Assembly (NCBI RefSeq): GCF_900324485.2
Contig: NC_046650.1
Span: 16,745,517-16,809,516 of the forward strand
From: Mastacembelus armatus
Lineage: Eukaryota > Chordata > Actinopteri > Synbranchiformes > Mastacembelidae
Direction: 5' to 3'
Length of the DNA: 64,000 nucleotides
Below, piece after piece: positions 34,490 through 45,687 of the stretch. The notes beneath the pieces were generated by a model. The model saw only the letters and a program-made list of their open reading frames with translations, did no database searches and was not told the origin of the DNA. Position 1 is the first letter of the stretch; each line of letters starts with the position of its first letter. Made by a program: the position numbers and the translations under genes.

Positions 34490-34850
34490 AAGTTTGTGGT
34501 TAGCTCTGTTGCCTCACAGCAAGAAGGTTCCTGGTTTGAAACCCATCAGGGGCCTTTCTGTGTGGAGTTTGCATGTTCTCCCTGTGCTTGTGTGGGTTTT
34601 CTCCAGGTCCTCTGGTTTCCTCCCACAGTCCAAAAACATGTATGTCAGGTTGATTGGTGACTCTAAATTGCCCATAGGAGTGAGTGTGAGTGTGTGAGGT
34701 TGTTTGTCTCTATGTGGCCCTGTGATGGACTGGGGACCTGTCCAGGGTGGACCCCTGCCTTTCACCCAAAGAGAGCTGGGATAGGCTCCAGCTGATCCCT
34801 GGGACCCTGGTTAGGAATAAGTGGGTACTGATGATGGATGGATGCTCCTG
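34490..34850 (+). repeat. tRNA-headed SINE-like dispersed repeat, near full length
   Basis: The head GTTAGCTCTGTTGCCTCACA with GGTTCCTGGTTTGAAACC resembles tRNA A and B boxes. The body has GGAGTTTGCATGTTCTCCC and CCTCCCACAGTCCAAAAAC, and the tail has AGCTGGGATAGGCTCCAGC and (GGAT)n. Partial copies lie at 25060-25200, 26440-26625, 51815-51945 and 56190-56265. The family name is not known to me with certainty. Confidence 0.65.
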
Positions 34851-36042
34851 TTCTTTTCTCTCTCCTTTATTCACTCACTCCAACTGGTTGAGGCAGATGG
34901 CTGCTCACACTGAGCCTGGTTCTGCTGGAGGTTTTTTTCTTTTCCTTTCGTTTATTTTTCTTCTCCACTGTTGCCAAGTTCTGCTTAATAGGGATCTGTG
35001 GGTTTTCTTTCTTCTCACTTCCTCACACAGCGTGGGAAATCTCATTTCAGTAAAAGCTCACAGTCTAGGTTGCAGTTTGTAACCTTAAGAATGGTCAAAA
35101 TGGATTTGGTCTTTCTTTTTGCAGCGTAGCATCAACCCAGCAAAAAGGGGCCAATATACGAGGTGTGTACCCCGTCCTCAGTGACGGGGCTGCTGAGTTA
35201 ATCTCCTTCACAGGCCCAGAGACCACAGAGATTAGACTGCAAATCTAAGATGGTCATATTTAGAGCAGCAGCACATTGCTGCATGAAAAGCCTCCCTTTC
35301 CACAGAACCCAGGAAGTAGAAGACATGTCTCTCCACAGCCCTGAAACTGACACCCTGCATGACTAAGAGCCACTCCTGATGGTGTCCTTTAGAGCCAGAC
35401 TAAACATGGGACCAGGAGGCTCTATATTGTCTCCTTTAGGTCCACCCTGACAGGGAACCCCTGAAGCTGTTCCTGGCACAGACACTTGATGTCAGACAGC
35501 TATAGATTTTACAAAGCGCTTTAGGTGGATTTAACAGAAAAACCATTTAAATGTTGGGACCTGATGGAGCCATGCTCCAAGTTCAGGGGTCACAGCCCCT
35601 GTACACTAGGCCGTCTCTAAATACTTGTGGTCTGTAGCATTAGTGTCGTGGTCTGTTTTGTATAGTCTTCAGTTCGCAAATGTCCCACAAACCACCAGGT
35701 TTTAGAAATAAAAGACAGAGAAAACACAGGGGGACATTATTACATTTGTTCTGTGTTATGGTGTTTGGTCCTGTTGCCTCTGGTCTTCTTTTTTAGCTGA
35801 ACTGAAAACTGAAAAGATTATCTCAGTCTTTTAGGCAATATTACATCACATTACTTGGTGTTTGGAGGTTGTTACAGAGCTGTGACAGATTACAGTAGCT
35901 GTAATAAACTGATTTTATTTGGGGATTTTTGTTGGTGAAGACTGTATATTATCACAGAAGCAGCCAAAGCAACAGTTTTCAGCTCAAGCAACTTAAAAGG
36001 AGCCGTAAACGTAGAGAAAACTCAAAGGATAAGACAGATCTG
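34851..36042. other. Intergenic DNA without recognised features
   Basis: Mixed sequence with no exon-like signals and no transposon ends that I recognise. Confidence 0.5.
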
Positions 36043-36141
36043 AAATGTTGAAACACAAAAATAGTGACATAGTGTCACTATATATATATATACATATATA
36101 TATATATAGTGACACTATGTATGTCACTATTTTTGTCACTC

Positions 36142-36183
<42 letters not shown>

Positions 36184-36292
36184 CATCTAGTGGCCATATA
36201 TGGTCATATATACATTTTATATATACATAGATATAGTGACATCTAGTGGCTATATATAGACACTATGTCACTATTTTTGTGTTTCAACATTT
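36043..36292. mobile_element. Palindromic MITE with perfect 34-bp terminal inverted repeats
   Basis: 36043-36076 and 36259-36292 are exact reverse complements (start AAATGTTGAAACACAAAAAT). The interior repeats GTGACATCTAGTGGC and long (AT)n. The perfect ends imply a recent hairpin-forming element or a young microsatellite-spreading event. No coding sequence. Confidence 0.75.
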
Positions 36293-36296
36293 AATA

Positions 36297-36527
36297 TAAA
36301 ATTCCAAATTTCAAAAAAGTTGGGACATTGTATAAAATCTCCATAAAAACAAAATGTAATATAATAAAATAAATGTTAAAACTTAAGGAGTTTGGGAAAG
36401 TCATGTTTTTGTTTTCAGTCGTCTATTGTGAATAAAATATGGGTTTATGAGATTTGCAAATCATTGCATTGTGTTTTTAGGTAGATTTTACACAGTGTCC
36501 CAACATTTTTGGAGTTGTGGTTGTATA
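36297..36527. mobile_element. Tc1/mariner-type MITE with AAAGTTGGGAC ends
   Basis: The left end ...TTCAAAAAAGTTGGGACA and the right end TGTCCCAACATTTTTGGAG are imperfect inverted repeats about 230 bp apart. The family, with ends of the type GTCCCAACTTTTTTGGA, is widespread in fish. It lies right next to the palindromic element before it. Confidence 0.65.
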
Positions 36528-36614
36528 TACATATATTGTCTATAATACGAATCAGCATATATATAAACAAGCTGCAGACATTGTTGCTCTTCATCTTCAT
36601 CATCTTCATCATCA

Positions 36615-39600
36615 TCAGCCCAGTGAGAGACTCCTAGAGCGTCTCTTAGCATCAGCTCGAGCTGCAGGAAAACCAGAAGGTTTTTCAGTGAATTGAACAT
36701 TTGTCCACATCAGCAGCAGGAAATACAAAGACAAGTGTTCAGTGTTTCCTGTTTCCTGTCTGTTTTCCTGTCTGACAGTCAGAGAGAGAAGGATCCACAT
36801 ACGTCAGATTTGTCAGTTCACCATAAACGTATAAACATCAAAAAGCTGGAAATAAAAATATGAAGGCATCACTGTGCAGACAGAGCTTTAGTTTCAGTCA
36901 TGGTTTCATAAACATGGTTTCACAGTGAAAACATCAGCTGCTGTCACACTGACTTCACCTGCACTTTGAAAATATTTAGCTGGGGAAAGATCATCAGATC
37001 AACAGATTCTACGATCACTAGGATGTTTGGAGGTGCTCTTACCTCGAGCCCACTTCCTGTAGACACATATACACACCACCATGATGAAGGTGATGAACAA
37101 CAGAACGGAGAACACCAGGTTGAGAATGTACATGGACACAGGAGAAGGAGGAGGAGGAGGAGGAGGAGGAGGAGGAGGACTGACAGTGTTGGGCTGATCC
37201 TGGACTGTGAAGAAGAAAATATCACAATAATGTGATGAGATGTGATTTTCATGGGGTCATGTTTCCCACTGCAGGGGCTTCTGGGTAGAGACAGTATGTG
37301 GAAGGTCTAATCGTTCATACAGAAACTCCGACCCCTGAACCTCTGAGACGAGTCCTGTCTCCATTACAGCTTTGCCTCAGACACGTGTCGACCTTCCACA
37401 CATGCATGTAGACAACAAACCGACTCCTCACCTCTGACAGCCAGGAAGCTCTGTGGTGACTGTCCTTCTGTGGGGTGTTCACACTTGTAGAAACCTTCGT
37501 CAGACTCTGACACGGGTTTAAGGACCATCTTTCCTTCAGGCTGCGTGCCGATGAAAACGCCGTCCCTGAAGAACGAAGCACTGAAGTCAGACGCCGACTT
37601 TGGTGTGTATCTTTGCTTGAAGGAGCAGCGAAGAACCACTTCACCACCCTCTGTCACGGGGAGTGCAGGGACCTCCAGGATCACCTCACCAACTGAAATA
37701 CAGGAAAGCACACCATGGTCCCTGATTATGGACTTCCTGTGTCCACAGTCTGACTAAAACACTGCAAACTCACTGTTCACTGTGATGTTGAGGACGTTGC
37801 TGTGCTCCCCCTGCTCAGACTCACACCAGTACAGTCCAGTGTCTGATGTGTAGACGGCCTTATTGGTGCAGGAGGAGCCTTCTGGAAGACCCCAGCCGGC
37901 CTCACATGGAACCAGTGATGAAGAGGAGGTGTTCCTCATCACTTTCCACCCACTGAAGGTTCCCGGCACCTCACAGCTCAGAGTGAAGGTCTCATACCGG
38001 AAGAACTGAGATCTGTCAGGATGGATGCTCAGTGTGGAAACTGTGGCTTTGACAACAGATGATACAACAGACTGAAACATGAATCTGACCCTTTGTGGTA
38101 TTTTATGAACAGAAACACTAAACCTCATGTGTTTTTCCTTTGAGAACGTACTGCATCTGACTGTGACAGTACACAGGCTGCGTACTTTCAATGTACTCAA
38201 AGAAGTACTCAGCTCACTCCAGAGTAAAAGTATTTGCTGATGTTAACTACCTTATATACTTCTAATTTGAAGTACTTTATATACCGCTGGGTAGCTGACG
38301 TTAACTACCTTATATACTTCTAATTTGAAGTACTTTACATACCGCTGGGTAGCTGACGTTAACTACCTTATATACTTCTAATTTGAAGTACTTTATATAC
38401 CGCTGGGTAGCTGACGTTAACTACCTTATATACTTCTAATTTGAAGTACTTTCCATACTGCTGGGTAGCTGACGTTAACTACCTTATATACTTCTAATTT
38501 GAAGTACTTTACATACCGCTGGGTAGCTGACGTTAACTACCTTATATACTTCTAATTTGAAGTACTTTATATACTGCTGACGTTAACTACCTTATATACT
38601 TCTAATTTGAAGTACTTTATATACTGCTGACGTTAACTACCTTATGTACTGCTAATTTGAAGTACTTTATATACTGCTGGGTATCTTGTGAATTTCCCCC
38701 CAGGGATCAATAAAGTTTAATGATCAGTCTGTATTTTGTTGGATCCAGCTGATCCTGAACTAAAGTTATCAGATAAATGTAGAGCAGGAAAAAGTCCAAG
38801 GTTTGACTCTGACATGTAGTAAAGTCCAAGGAGGAAGTAGCACAACATGGAAATACTCAAAGTACCTCAAATTGTAGTTAATTAAAATGTGTAGTAAAAT
38901 GTGAACGTTACAAACTTACTGGTAGCTGATTTTCTAAACAGCCATAGTTACCTGTGTTCTTTAGTCTCTGGCTTGTTGTGTGAGTTCCATGTTTTAATTG
39001 ATTGTCATTAGCATTAGGTGTCACTCTGTGTCAACTCAAATCAGTGTTAAAAAAGTCAAAACATGAATGTTCACCTTAAACTCTAACTAGTATCACACAC
39101 ATGCTGCTAATTAGAAATGCAGCTTATATGTTTTTTAAGGCTGTTTTTGCTAAAAGCGACTTATAGTCCAGAAAATACGGTAATTATGAAGTTATTAAAT
39201 TATTTACTGGTCATCACCTCATCAACAGTGAAGTGAATGTTGCTGTCAGGTCCCCCCACATTACATTTTCTCTCTTAGCACTGCTGTGACACACACACAT
39301 TGATTTTTAAAAGTAATTTCAGACGCGGACATGAAATGTGGAAGAGCTGCAACAAGCGTCAGCAGCTTCTATCAAACCACTGACGCTGTGCAGACTTTGT
39401 GATGTGGGGGCTCTAGGGCACCACGAAACCCACAATGCTATAACCACAGGGGACTTTTATAAAAAAGCTGTTTTAGGCAAAGGTAGCTCCAATAACAGAC
39501 TTATCCCAAGTGATTATTTAGCTGTTTCACACATATCAAATATTTCCAGAGCTCTGAAGAATCACAAAAACCTGTAATATTAACCTCCTAAGACCTGAGC

Positions 39601-42600
39601 TTTGGTTTGGTTTGCATTTTAGATCTCTTCTAGCTCTTTGGGGTTAGGTGGAACCAATAAATATAACAACCAGATATCATCTTTGAACATGAAGCACTTG
39701 TCATTTGTGAGTGATCGAGAAAATGAGTTTGGAGATGGAGAATTGTGGTATAAGTCTTATGGGGCAGACAAAGATAAATGTGATGTCCACGTATGTGGAC
39801 ACCAGGTCCTAGGAGGTTAAGACTGAGGCAGAAACTTAAAGATCAAACAAGATAAAATGTAAAAGTATTTAACAACAATCTGACTCCACACAATATTTAA
39901 GATTAACAAAACAATAATAAAACATTCAAATCAAACTAAACTGAGAATTTAATCCTAGAGAACAGTGGAGCGTTTTAAGGGTTAAATATTAAAAAAAAAT
40001 ATAAACTTTTCTTACAAAGTAGTTGGTACAAAGTTGTGACCTCCATTGTCTGTTGATGTCTTAGTTTCTATGAAAGTCTGCTCACACCTTTAGTATAAGC
40101 AGGAAATAATAGAGCACAATGACACATAACTGAAGTAGGCAAGTCCTTAGCTGGTGTTATTTCCTGTTATACATGCAACAGGTACCAACTTACCTGTGAC
40201 TTTGAGCTGACAGCTGTTATAGTCTGCTCCATCATCTGTCTTCACATTACACCAGTACAGACCAGAGTCCTCAGTCCTGAGTCTGGACACATGAAGTTTG
40301 ACTCGTCCTTCTCTGAGGACGTCTTTGTCAAACTGGACTCGTCCTGAAAACTGTTTGTCCTGAGACTCTGGGACCTCAACACCCTCATGTAGATGAAACA
40401 GGACTGGGTCTTTGTCCTCAGTTAACAGTTGACAGTAGATGTAAACTGCTGAGAGAGACATGTGAGCTGTGGTTGTGAAGGTCCAGTCCAGTGTGATGTC
40501 GTGGTTCTCCTCTGCCTGATAGGAGCTCTGTGTCACATTCACTACAAATGTTCCTGTTGAGGAGACACAGAGGGAAAGTGACGACCACACACACTCACAA
40601 CTTGGATTATTTTGGATTTCCAATTGATTTGAGTTAGTGGATAAAAACTGACCCCAGGTAAAGGGGGTCAGGCTGATGTTGAAAATACAGGTGTGCACTG
40701 TGCAGCACATCTGGGCTAATGTTTTCAAACAGATGTTGACCCAATGAAACAAACATGTTCTTTAAAGTTATTAGTAAATACCCAACATTACTACACAGTA
40801 GTATAACAGTAACGTCTGTTTTACCTTCAGCGCAGGGCCAGAAGACGGAACCCAACCACAGGACTGAAGTCCAGAGGCCGAACCTGCAGGTGAAAGCCTT
40901 AAAATCCACTTGGAACCTGTGCATGATAGAAATAAGTCTCCGTTTATCCCTGAGGAGAGTGAGGAGTTCTTCCTGTCCAAAGCGGCTTTAAAGTCTCTCC
41001 AGAGGGCGGGCAATGTGTCACAGTGTGGAAGGACACTGGAGTATCAAAGCTGACACACATCCTGCACATACAACATTTTCACACATTTGGACCTGGGGAT
41101 CATCATCACAGTAGGAAGCTGTGGCATCTAACTACATATATTCTTGTATTATTTTAGAGTCAATGTTCATTAAAGGTTCTGGGTAAGAAGCTGAGCCTGG
41201 ACTCTATAATAATATGCAGTTTTGTCTCCAGCACTGTAAATACTTAAACAAAGAAGAGTTTGTGTGTTGTCACCTTATTCTGATTAACTCATAGATGGTT
41301 CATCTGTATCATGTGCTCCAGTTCTCTTCACCTTGGGTCTTTGCAGCCATGGAGCCACCAGGCAGGTCACACCTGTAATACATGGATCAATAGTATGATT
41401 CTTCACTGAACTTTGTTTACAGTGAAGATGTGTCTTCTGGCTCTTCACTTTTAATGCAGGGAGTCTATGTGATGGAGGCATTTTTTATTGACTGCAAATG
41501 CTGCTTGATCTTTTGGGGAAAATTATGTATTTCTCCGTCATAATAAGCAAAGTACTTTTAATGTACTCAAAGAAGTACTCAGCTCCTTAACTGCAGTAAC
41601 AGTAGAAATACCACAAATTAAAAATCCTCTGTTCCAAGTAAAAGTACTGCACTCTAAATATTACTGTAGTAAAACTCCAGAAGTACCGTTTCTTACAAAG
41701 TAGTTGGCACAATGTCGTGAGCTCCATTCTATGTTGATCTGCATGTGTGAAACAAAGTGCCCACGTCCTTAGTTTAAGTTTAGTTTAAACAGGAAATAAG
41801 ACGAGCAGGCAGGTACTCAGCTCAGCTGGTGTTATTTCCCGTGTTATGCTCAAAGGTAACATGCATGTTTGAGAGGTTATAGTGCACGAGATGAAATGAG
41901 ATGAAATGAGATAAACCTTTATTTAAATAGTTCACCACTAAGACAGTTAATGACCTAAAGTCAATGTTGTTTCCTTGGTGCATGTTTTTATGTCAGATGG
42001 GTTAAACATAAAAACTTTGGGGAAAGTAACTGGTCTCCTGTTAATTCTGCAGAATGACTCCTTTTACATTAACCAGATGTTGATGCAGTAACTTTTCTGC
42101 AGGCTTTTGACTTAAACATCAGAGGCCTCCAATGAACAGACAAACTATTTGGAGACCAGCATCAGTTGACTGTTCTGGCTCCAAATCCTTAAGGCCTTTA
42201 GTTTCCCAGGGGAAGAAGGAGCCTTCTTGAAAAGAATCTATGGAATTAAAATAGTGCCATAAATATTTACAGGTGTCTTTTTAGGATTTAATCAGGTTTT
42301 GTGCAGTGCAAACTAAATGTGTACTTGTATCTGAACATCTGTCAAATCTCATTTGTCAATTTCTGTGCACAAAGTTTGTTGTTTGAGCATAAGTCCACAT
42401 TCAGACTCCAGTGTTTCCTTCAAGACGATAAAGGTGGAAAAAATGGTGACATCTAGTGGTCAGGTCATTGTTTCGCTTTTGAGTGAAAGGAGAACGTGAA
42501 CCTGCAGAAATGAGCCTGAACATCTGGGTCAAACAAACATCTGGAAACAAAAACCAGAAAACATCACTATTTAAATGTCACAGTGATGCCTTCAGGTGTA

Positions 42601-42850
42601 AAAGGAAGCTCAAGGATTATTCAGCTCTAAATAAATGATATTGCTGTGATTTAATGACAGAGCCAAAAGCTTCTCTGACCTTTGTCAAACAAAAGGTCAA
42701 AATGGAGCAGACCAGATGTCAGAGGGTGATTTAGGAGCAAGCTGGGATTTTATGGAAAAGACCAGTCAATGAAAATTAAACAGTGGTTGATAGAAAATAT
42801 TTAGCAAAGCAAAATTACTCACCTAGTAGGCAGATGGATGGGATCTCCAT
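36615..42850 (-). CDS. Fc-receptor-like two-Ig membrane protein with polyproline stalk, copy 1
   Basis: Minus-strand exons: 42823-42850 (leader MEIPSICLL), 37774-38040 (D1), 37432-37692 (D2), 37043-37204 (stalk and membrane) and 36615-36661 (tail [15 protein letters not shown], stop TGA). All are phase 1; 765 nt, 254 residues. D1 carries [23 protein letters not shown] and an extra Cys pair ([11 protein letters not shown]). D2 carries [20 protein letters not shown] and SDEGFYKC. The stalk is a run of ten prolines encoded by a CCT/AGG microsatellite, followed by a helix with [13 protein letters not shown] and a basic, tyrosine-free tail. The leader is assigned by homology and divergent context with the gene at 46355-48860. 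Intron 1 (4.8 kb) holds a satellite array and a broken PD-L1-like gene, so a nearer leader cannot be fully excluded. Confidence 0.75.
37141..37180. repeat. GGA-triplet microsatellite coding for the polyproline stalk
   Basis: (GGA)n on plus, read as (CCT)n on minus, lies inside the membrane exon and codes ten consecutive prolines. The paralogue at about 46796-46815 codes seven, so stalk length has changed by triplet slippage. Confidence 0.85.
38234..38720. repeat. Second 58-bp satellite array, eight units
   Basis: CTTCTAATTTGAAGT recurs at 38259, 38317, 38375, 38433, 38491 and 38549 (58-bp steps) and then at 38599 and 38649 (50-bp steps, caused by loss of GGGTAGCT). It runs into TTGTGAATTTCCCC and GGATCAATAAAGTT, a known tail of a fish dispersed repeat, and begins after AATGTACTCAAAGAAGTACT. 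It lies in intron 1 of the Fc-receptor-like gene. Confidence 0.9.
39580..39820. mobile_element. piggyBac-like MITE with TTAA target duplication
   Basis: The element starts TTAACCTCCTAAGACCTG and ends with its complement, CAGGTCCTAGGAGGTTAA (one mismatch). TTAA at both ends is the signature of piggyBac insertion. It is 241 bp and non-coding. Confidence 0.75.
40194..40924 (-). pseudogene. Truncated PD-L1-like gene: leader fused near a V exon, no membrane exon
   Basis: The V exon 40194-40553 is a close copy of 29713-30072, with intact frame, LYWCNV and NSCQLKV. The PD-L1-like leader is cut after LTPFTWG at about 40678, where sequence matching 31216-31350 starts and brings the leader exon copy 40825-40924 ([20 protein letters not shown]...) only about 270 bp away in a compatible phase. 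The TATA/GC-box promoter present in the other two leader copies is missing beyond about 40960. No stalk or membrane exon was found down to 38.7 kb. If transcribed, retention of the following intron would give a short secreted V domain ending [15 protein letters not shown]. More likely this is a broken duplicate. Confidence 0.7.
41030..41250 (+). repeat. Degenerate copy of the upstream region of the Fc-receptor-like gene
   Basis: AGCTGACACACATCCTGCAC, CATTTGGACCTGGGGAT and GCTGTGGCATCTAACTACAT match 20643-20735. With the leader copy at 40825-40924 this is a third, worn copy of the 19-21 kb block. Confidence 0.65.
41530..41700. repeat. Dispersed repeat (AAGTAAAAGTACTGCA family)
   Basis: TACTTTTAATGTACTCAAAG, GAAGTACTCAGCTCCTT and CAAGTAAAAGTACTGCA recur, diverged, near 38185-38235 and 2530-2640. 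Non-coding. Confidence 0.55.
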
Positions 42851-43712
42851 CCTGTGTTGATGCTGTCGGTCCCCTTCCACATCCAGACCTGCAGGAAATC
42901 ATCAAAGCAGGTGAGAAATACTTTGACTCAAGCATGACAACATCAATTTCTCCCTATGATGCTCAGTTTGTTGATGAGCCTGAGAAACTCTTGCATGAGA
43001 GCTTGGCTGTAACTCAAGGTAAACATTTGCAACAGCTTCCAAATTTCCAAATCATACAATATCATCTTACTACGTGGAAAACTTCCATAGATCACACAAC
43101 AAGCAAATCAATCAGCCAAACAATCAACCCTTCACCACAACAACAGACGTTACCTTCTTTCATTTTCACGAAAAAAACAGGTTGGAGCTGCAGCTCCAGA
43201 GACACAAGACAAGTTGAGGCTTCTGTCATTTTAAAACCTGTGCATGAACTCAGCTCGAACCCTGAACTACGTTTGCTGCTATGAAAAGAAACAACCAGAA
43301 CCTAATTTAACATGTATCATAGACACAACAAGAAAAAACTGTGGGCACTAGTCAAAAGTCACCTTTAACCTTTAACATACAACATGACAAGTAATCTATT
43401 AGTTTTGGATACATATCTCTTACATGTATTAAATTACAGATATCTTTAATTACTAGTCCAAAGTCCATGGAATATATCTGGAATTTGACTTTTAACCTCA
43501 CAGTGTGAAATCTATTTAATGTTTAATGGCTCTCCATAGCTGCCATATCCAGCTCTGTTTATACATGAAAGGTATGAAACGTTTCCGCCCAGGAGAAATT
43601 ACAGTGCCAACCAAAAGTGAAAGTGAAACTTTTTCTTTGATCCTGGACTCTTTGGACTTGTGAGCTCTAAAAACTTAACAAACGACACTTTGGACCTTTA
43701 ATCGATGCAGTG
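42851..43712. promoter_or_regulatory. Divergent promoter region between Fc-receptor-like copy 1 and B7-like copy 1
   Basis: The two start codons point away from each other across 862 bp. GAAAGTGAAAC at 43619-43629, 84 bp before the plus-strand start, fits the interferon-stimulated response element core GAAANNGAAAC. The paralogous spacer at 48861-49702 keeps the same length and a like motif. Confidence 0.6.
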
Positions 43713-45557
43713 ATGAGGAATAAACTGATTCTACCGATACTTTTCCTACTGGTTAACGGTGCAGGTAGGATATTTCTGACCTGAGCTAGTTTGGAGTAAA
43801 AGGTGGAGCGGATCTTCAAAGAAGAGAAAACCACCGTCACTCTGGCTCAGGGCCCTTTAAATGGTCTATTTGTTTCCAATTCATGGTGCAGGAGTTTAAA
43901 AGGCTCAGAGCCTTAAAAATCTGTATGAGCATTTCCTTGTTGTGTAAACCTGATATATTGATATGTTCATGGGCCTTGGTCTCTAAAGACTGGCTGGTTT
44001 ATTGTTGTCGTCCTTGACTCACTAACAAGCCTGAGGATGAAGACAACTTTAATGAAACATATGCAGAAAGTCACTGGTGATTCTTTTAAGTGATTCATTT
44101 ATAAGTGATATTAGACACTTAATGGGTCAAATGTTGAATTTTTGAACTGACAGCACATGAACTCTCTCACTTCCTAAAGTATCTAAAGTAGTCTGGTCTG
44201 AATATGTACTGGTGTCTGCAGGTTCTCTTTGTTCAATCAGTATTTCTGATTATTGCTAAGAGCTTTTCTTGTCTGTTGTTGCAGGACGGGATCAGGATCA
44301 GTTAGTTTGTTCTGAGACGACTAAAGCAGCAGTCGGGGACAACGTGACTTTAAACTGCAGACGTGAATCAGGCTCTAGTTTGGAGAACGAAGCCAACTTG
44401 GAATGGAAATTCAATGACAGTCTATATGTGATTGTTTACCGCAGTAGGGACTTCAACACAGATGATCAGGCTCAACAATTCAAAGACAGAGTAACTGCAG
44501 AAAAAAACCACAACATTTCATTAACACTCCTAAACGTTACTGCAGCTGATCAGGGAAACTACACCTGCATTGTTGGAGTCAGAAGTGACCGAACAAACTG
44601 CAGCACTGAGCTCATCATTAGTGAGTACGAACAGACCTACACTGAAACATCCTCTGATCATTCAACGTCGTTATGCATGAACTTATTTCTGCAATAAATG
44701 GATGAAATGAAAAATGTGAAGCTCCTCTAATGATTAATCAGAGCACAGGTGGACTGAGCTGTGTCAGAGTGCAGCTTCAGTGGGATGATACACTGCACAT
44801 ACACTTTGCTGTCTGTCAGTACATTCACAGTAACTTAATGCTGCTTTGTGTTGTTGCACATTTAACAGACCAGACAGGGACTGACCCCCCATCCAGTCCG
44901 ATTGGAGGGAATAACACGACCAACGTGACAGAATCCAGTAAGTAACTTTTGTGTTTCCAGAAATAAGTTTTATCTGTTCTGCTTTTGTAAAACCTCAATT
45001 CAGAGTCACAGCATTTGTTTGAGAACATAAGGACAGATGGGACTGAGTGAAACAGGAGCAGCTGGAAAGTGAAATGATATTTCACAGAAAATGTTTAAGT
45101 AGCACAATAAATATACAAATGTTAAAGAAGTGGAAACTAAAGTCAGCAGAGCTTCATCTTTATCTCCCTGTGCTCATCTCACTCTCTCTCATTCTTCCAG
45201 GTTCCATCGAAACTTGGCAAATAGCCTTAATTGTTGTTGGACTTGGCATAGTTGGATTTTTCATCTGTTACTGTTATCATCATCGTCTTAGCCGTTTTTT
45301 TCATCCTATCACCATAAGGCAGAGGGGAGGGCAGAATGAGACGGGACAGCCTGTGGAAATGGAAAATCTGAATCAATCATCACCCAGAAAACGGCGCAAC
45401 AGGGTGAGGAAAAGTTTTGCATCAATGATATTAAGAAAAACTATTTTTCAGATCTGAGGTTTGACACCAGTGCTCAGGTTTCCTGGACATTTATTGACAT
45501 GTGACATTGTGTTAATTGATCACGGTCTCTCCACAGAAAACTAATCAAAGACTGTGA
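43713..45557 (+). CDS. B7/butyrophilin-like single V-domain membrane protein, copy 1
   Basis: Exons: 43713-43764 (leader MRNKLILPILFLLVNGA), 44285-44620 (V domain), 44869-44937 (Asn/Thr-rich stalk with NNTT and NVTESS sites), 45201-45403 (membrane and tail) and 45537-45557 (KTNQRL, stop TGA). Phases 1, 1, 1, 0; 681 nt, 226 residues. The V domain has VTLNC, LEWKFNDS, YVIVYRSRDFNTDDQA and DQGNYTC, plus Cys in the A strand (QLVC) and G strand (RTNC) that could form a second disulfide. The helix is WQIALIVVGLGIVGFFICYC; the tail is basic (SPRKRRNR) without ITIM or ITAM. It resembles B7/HHLA2- and butyrophilin-type ligands. A polyadenylation signal lies at 45956-45961. Confidence 0.85.
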
Positions 45558-45687
45558 TGGAGTCTCAGTAGAAAGACCCTGAGGAAACCATGGCTGAAGG
45601 ACTGGATGTTGTTGTGGGAAATGGTTTGACCTCAGACCAGTGAATCTTGGAAAAATCCTCCTACTTTTAAAAGACAGATTTAATCTG

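Noticed and set aside
35083-36000. Search for an extra gene between the SINE-like repeat and the MITEs
   Set aside because: No open frame, Ig-like motif or splice pair of reasonable quality was found on either strand.
40553-40752. A longer N-terminus for the truncated PD-L1-like gene (starting [10 protein letters not shown])
   Set aside because: This part is intron and breakpoint sequence. It is shared with non-coding DNA at 31216-31350.
42838-43284. A 148-codon plus-strand open frame in the first divergent spacer
   Set aside because: It overlaps the leader exon on the other strand, has no recognisable domain, and has no counterpart in the paralogous spacer.
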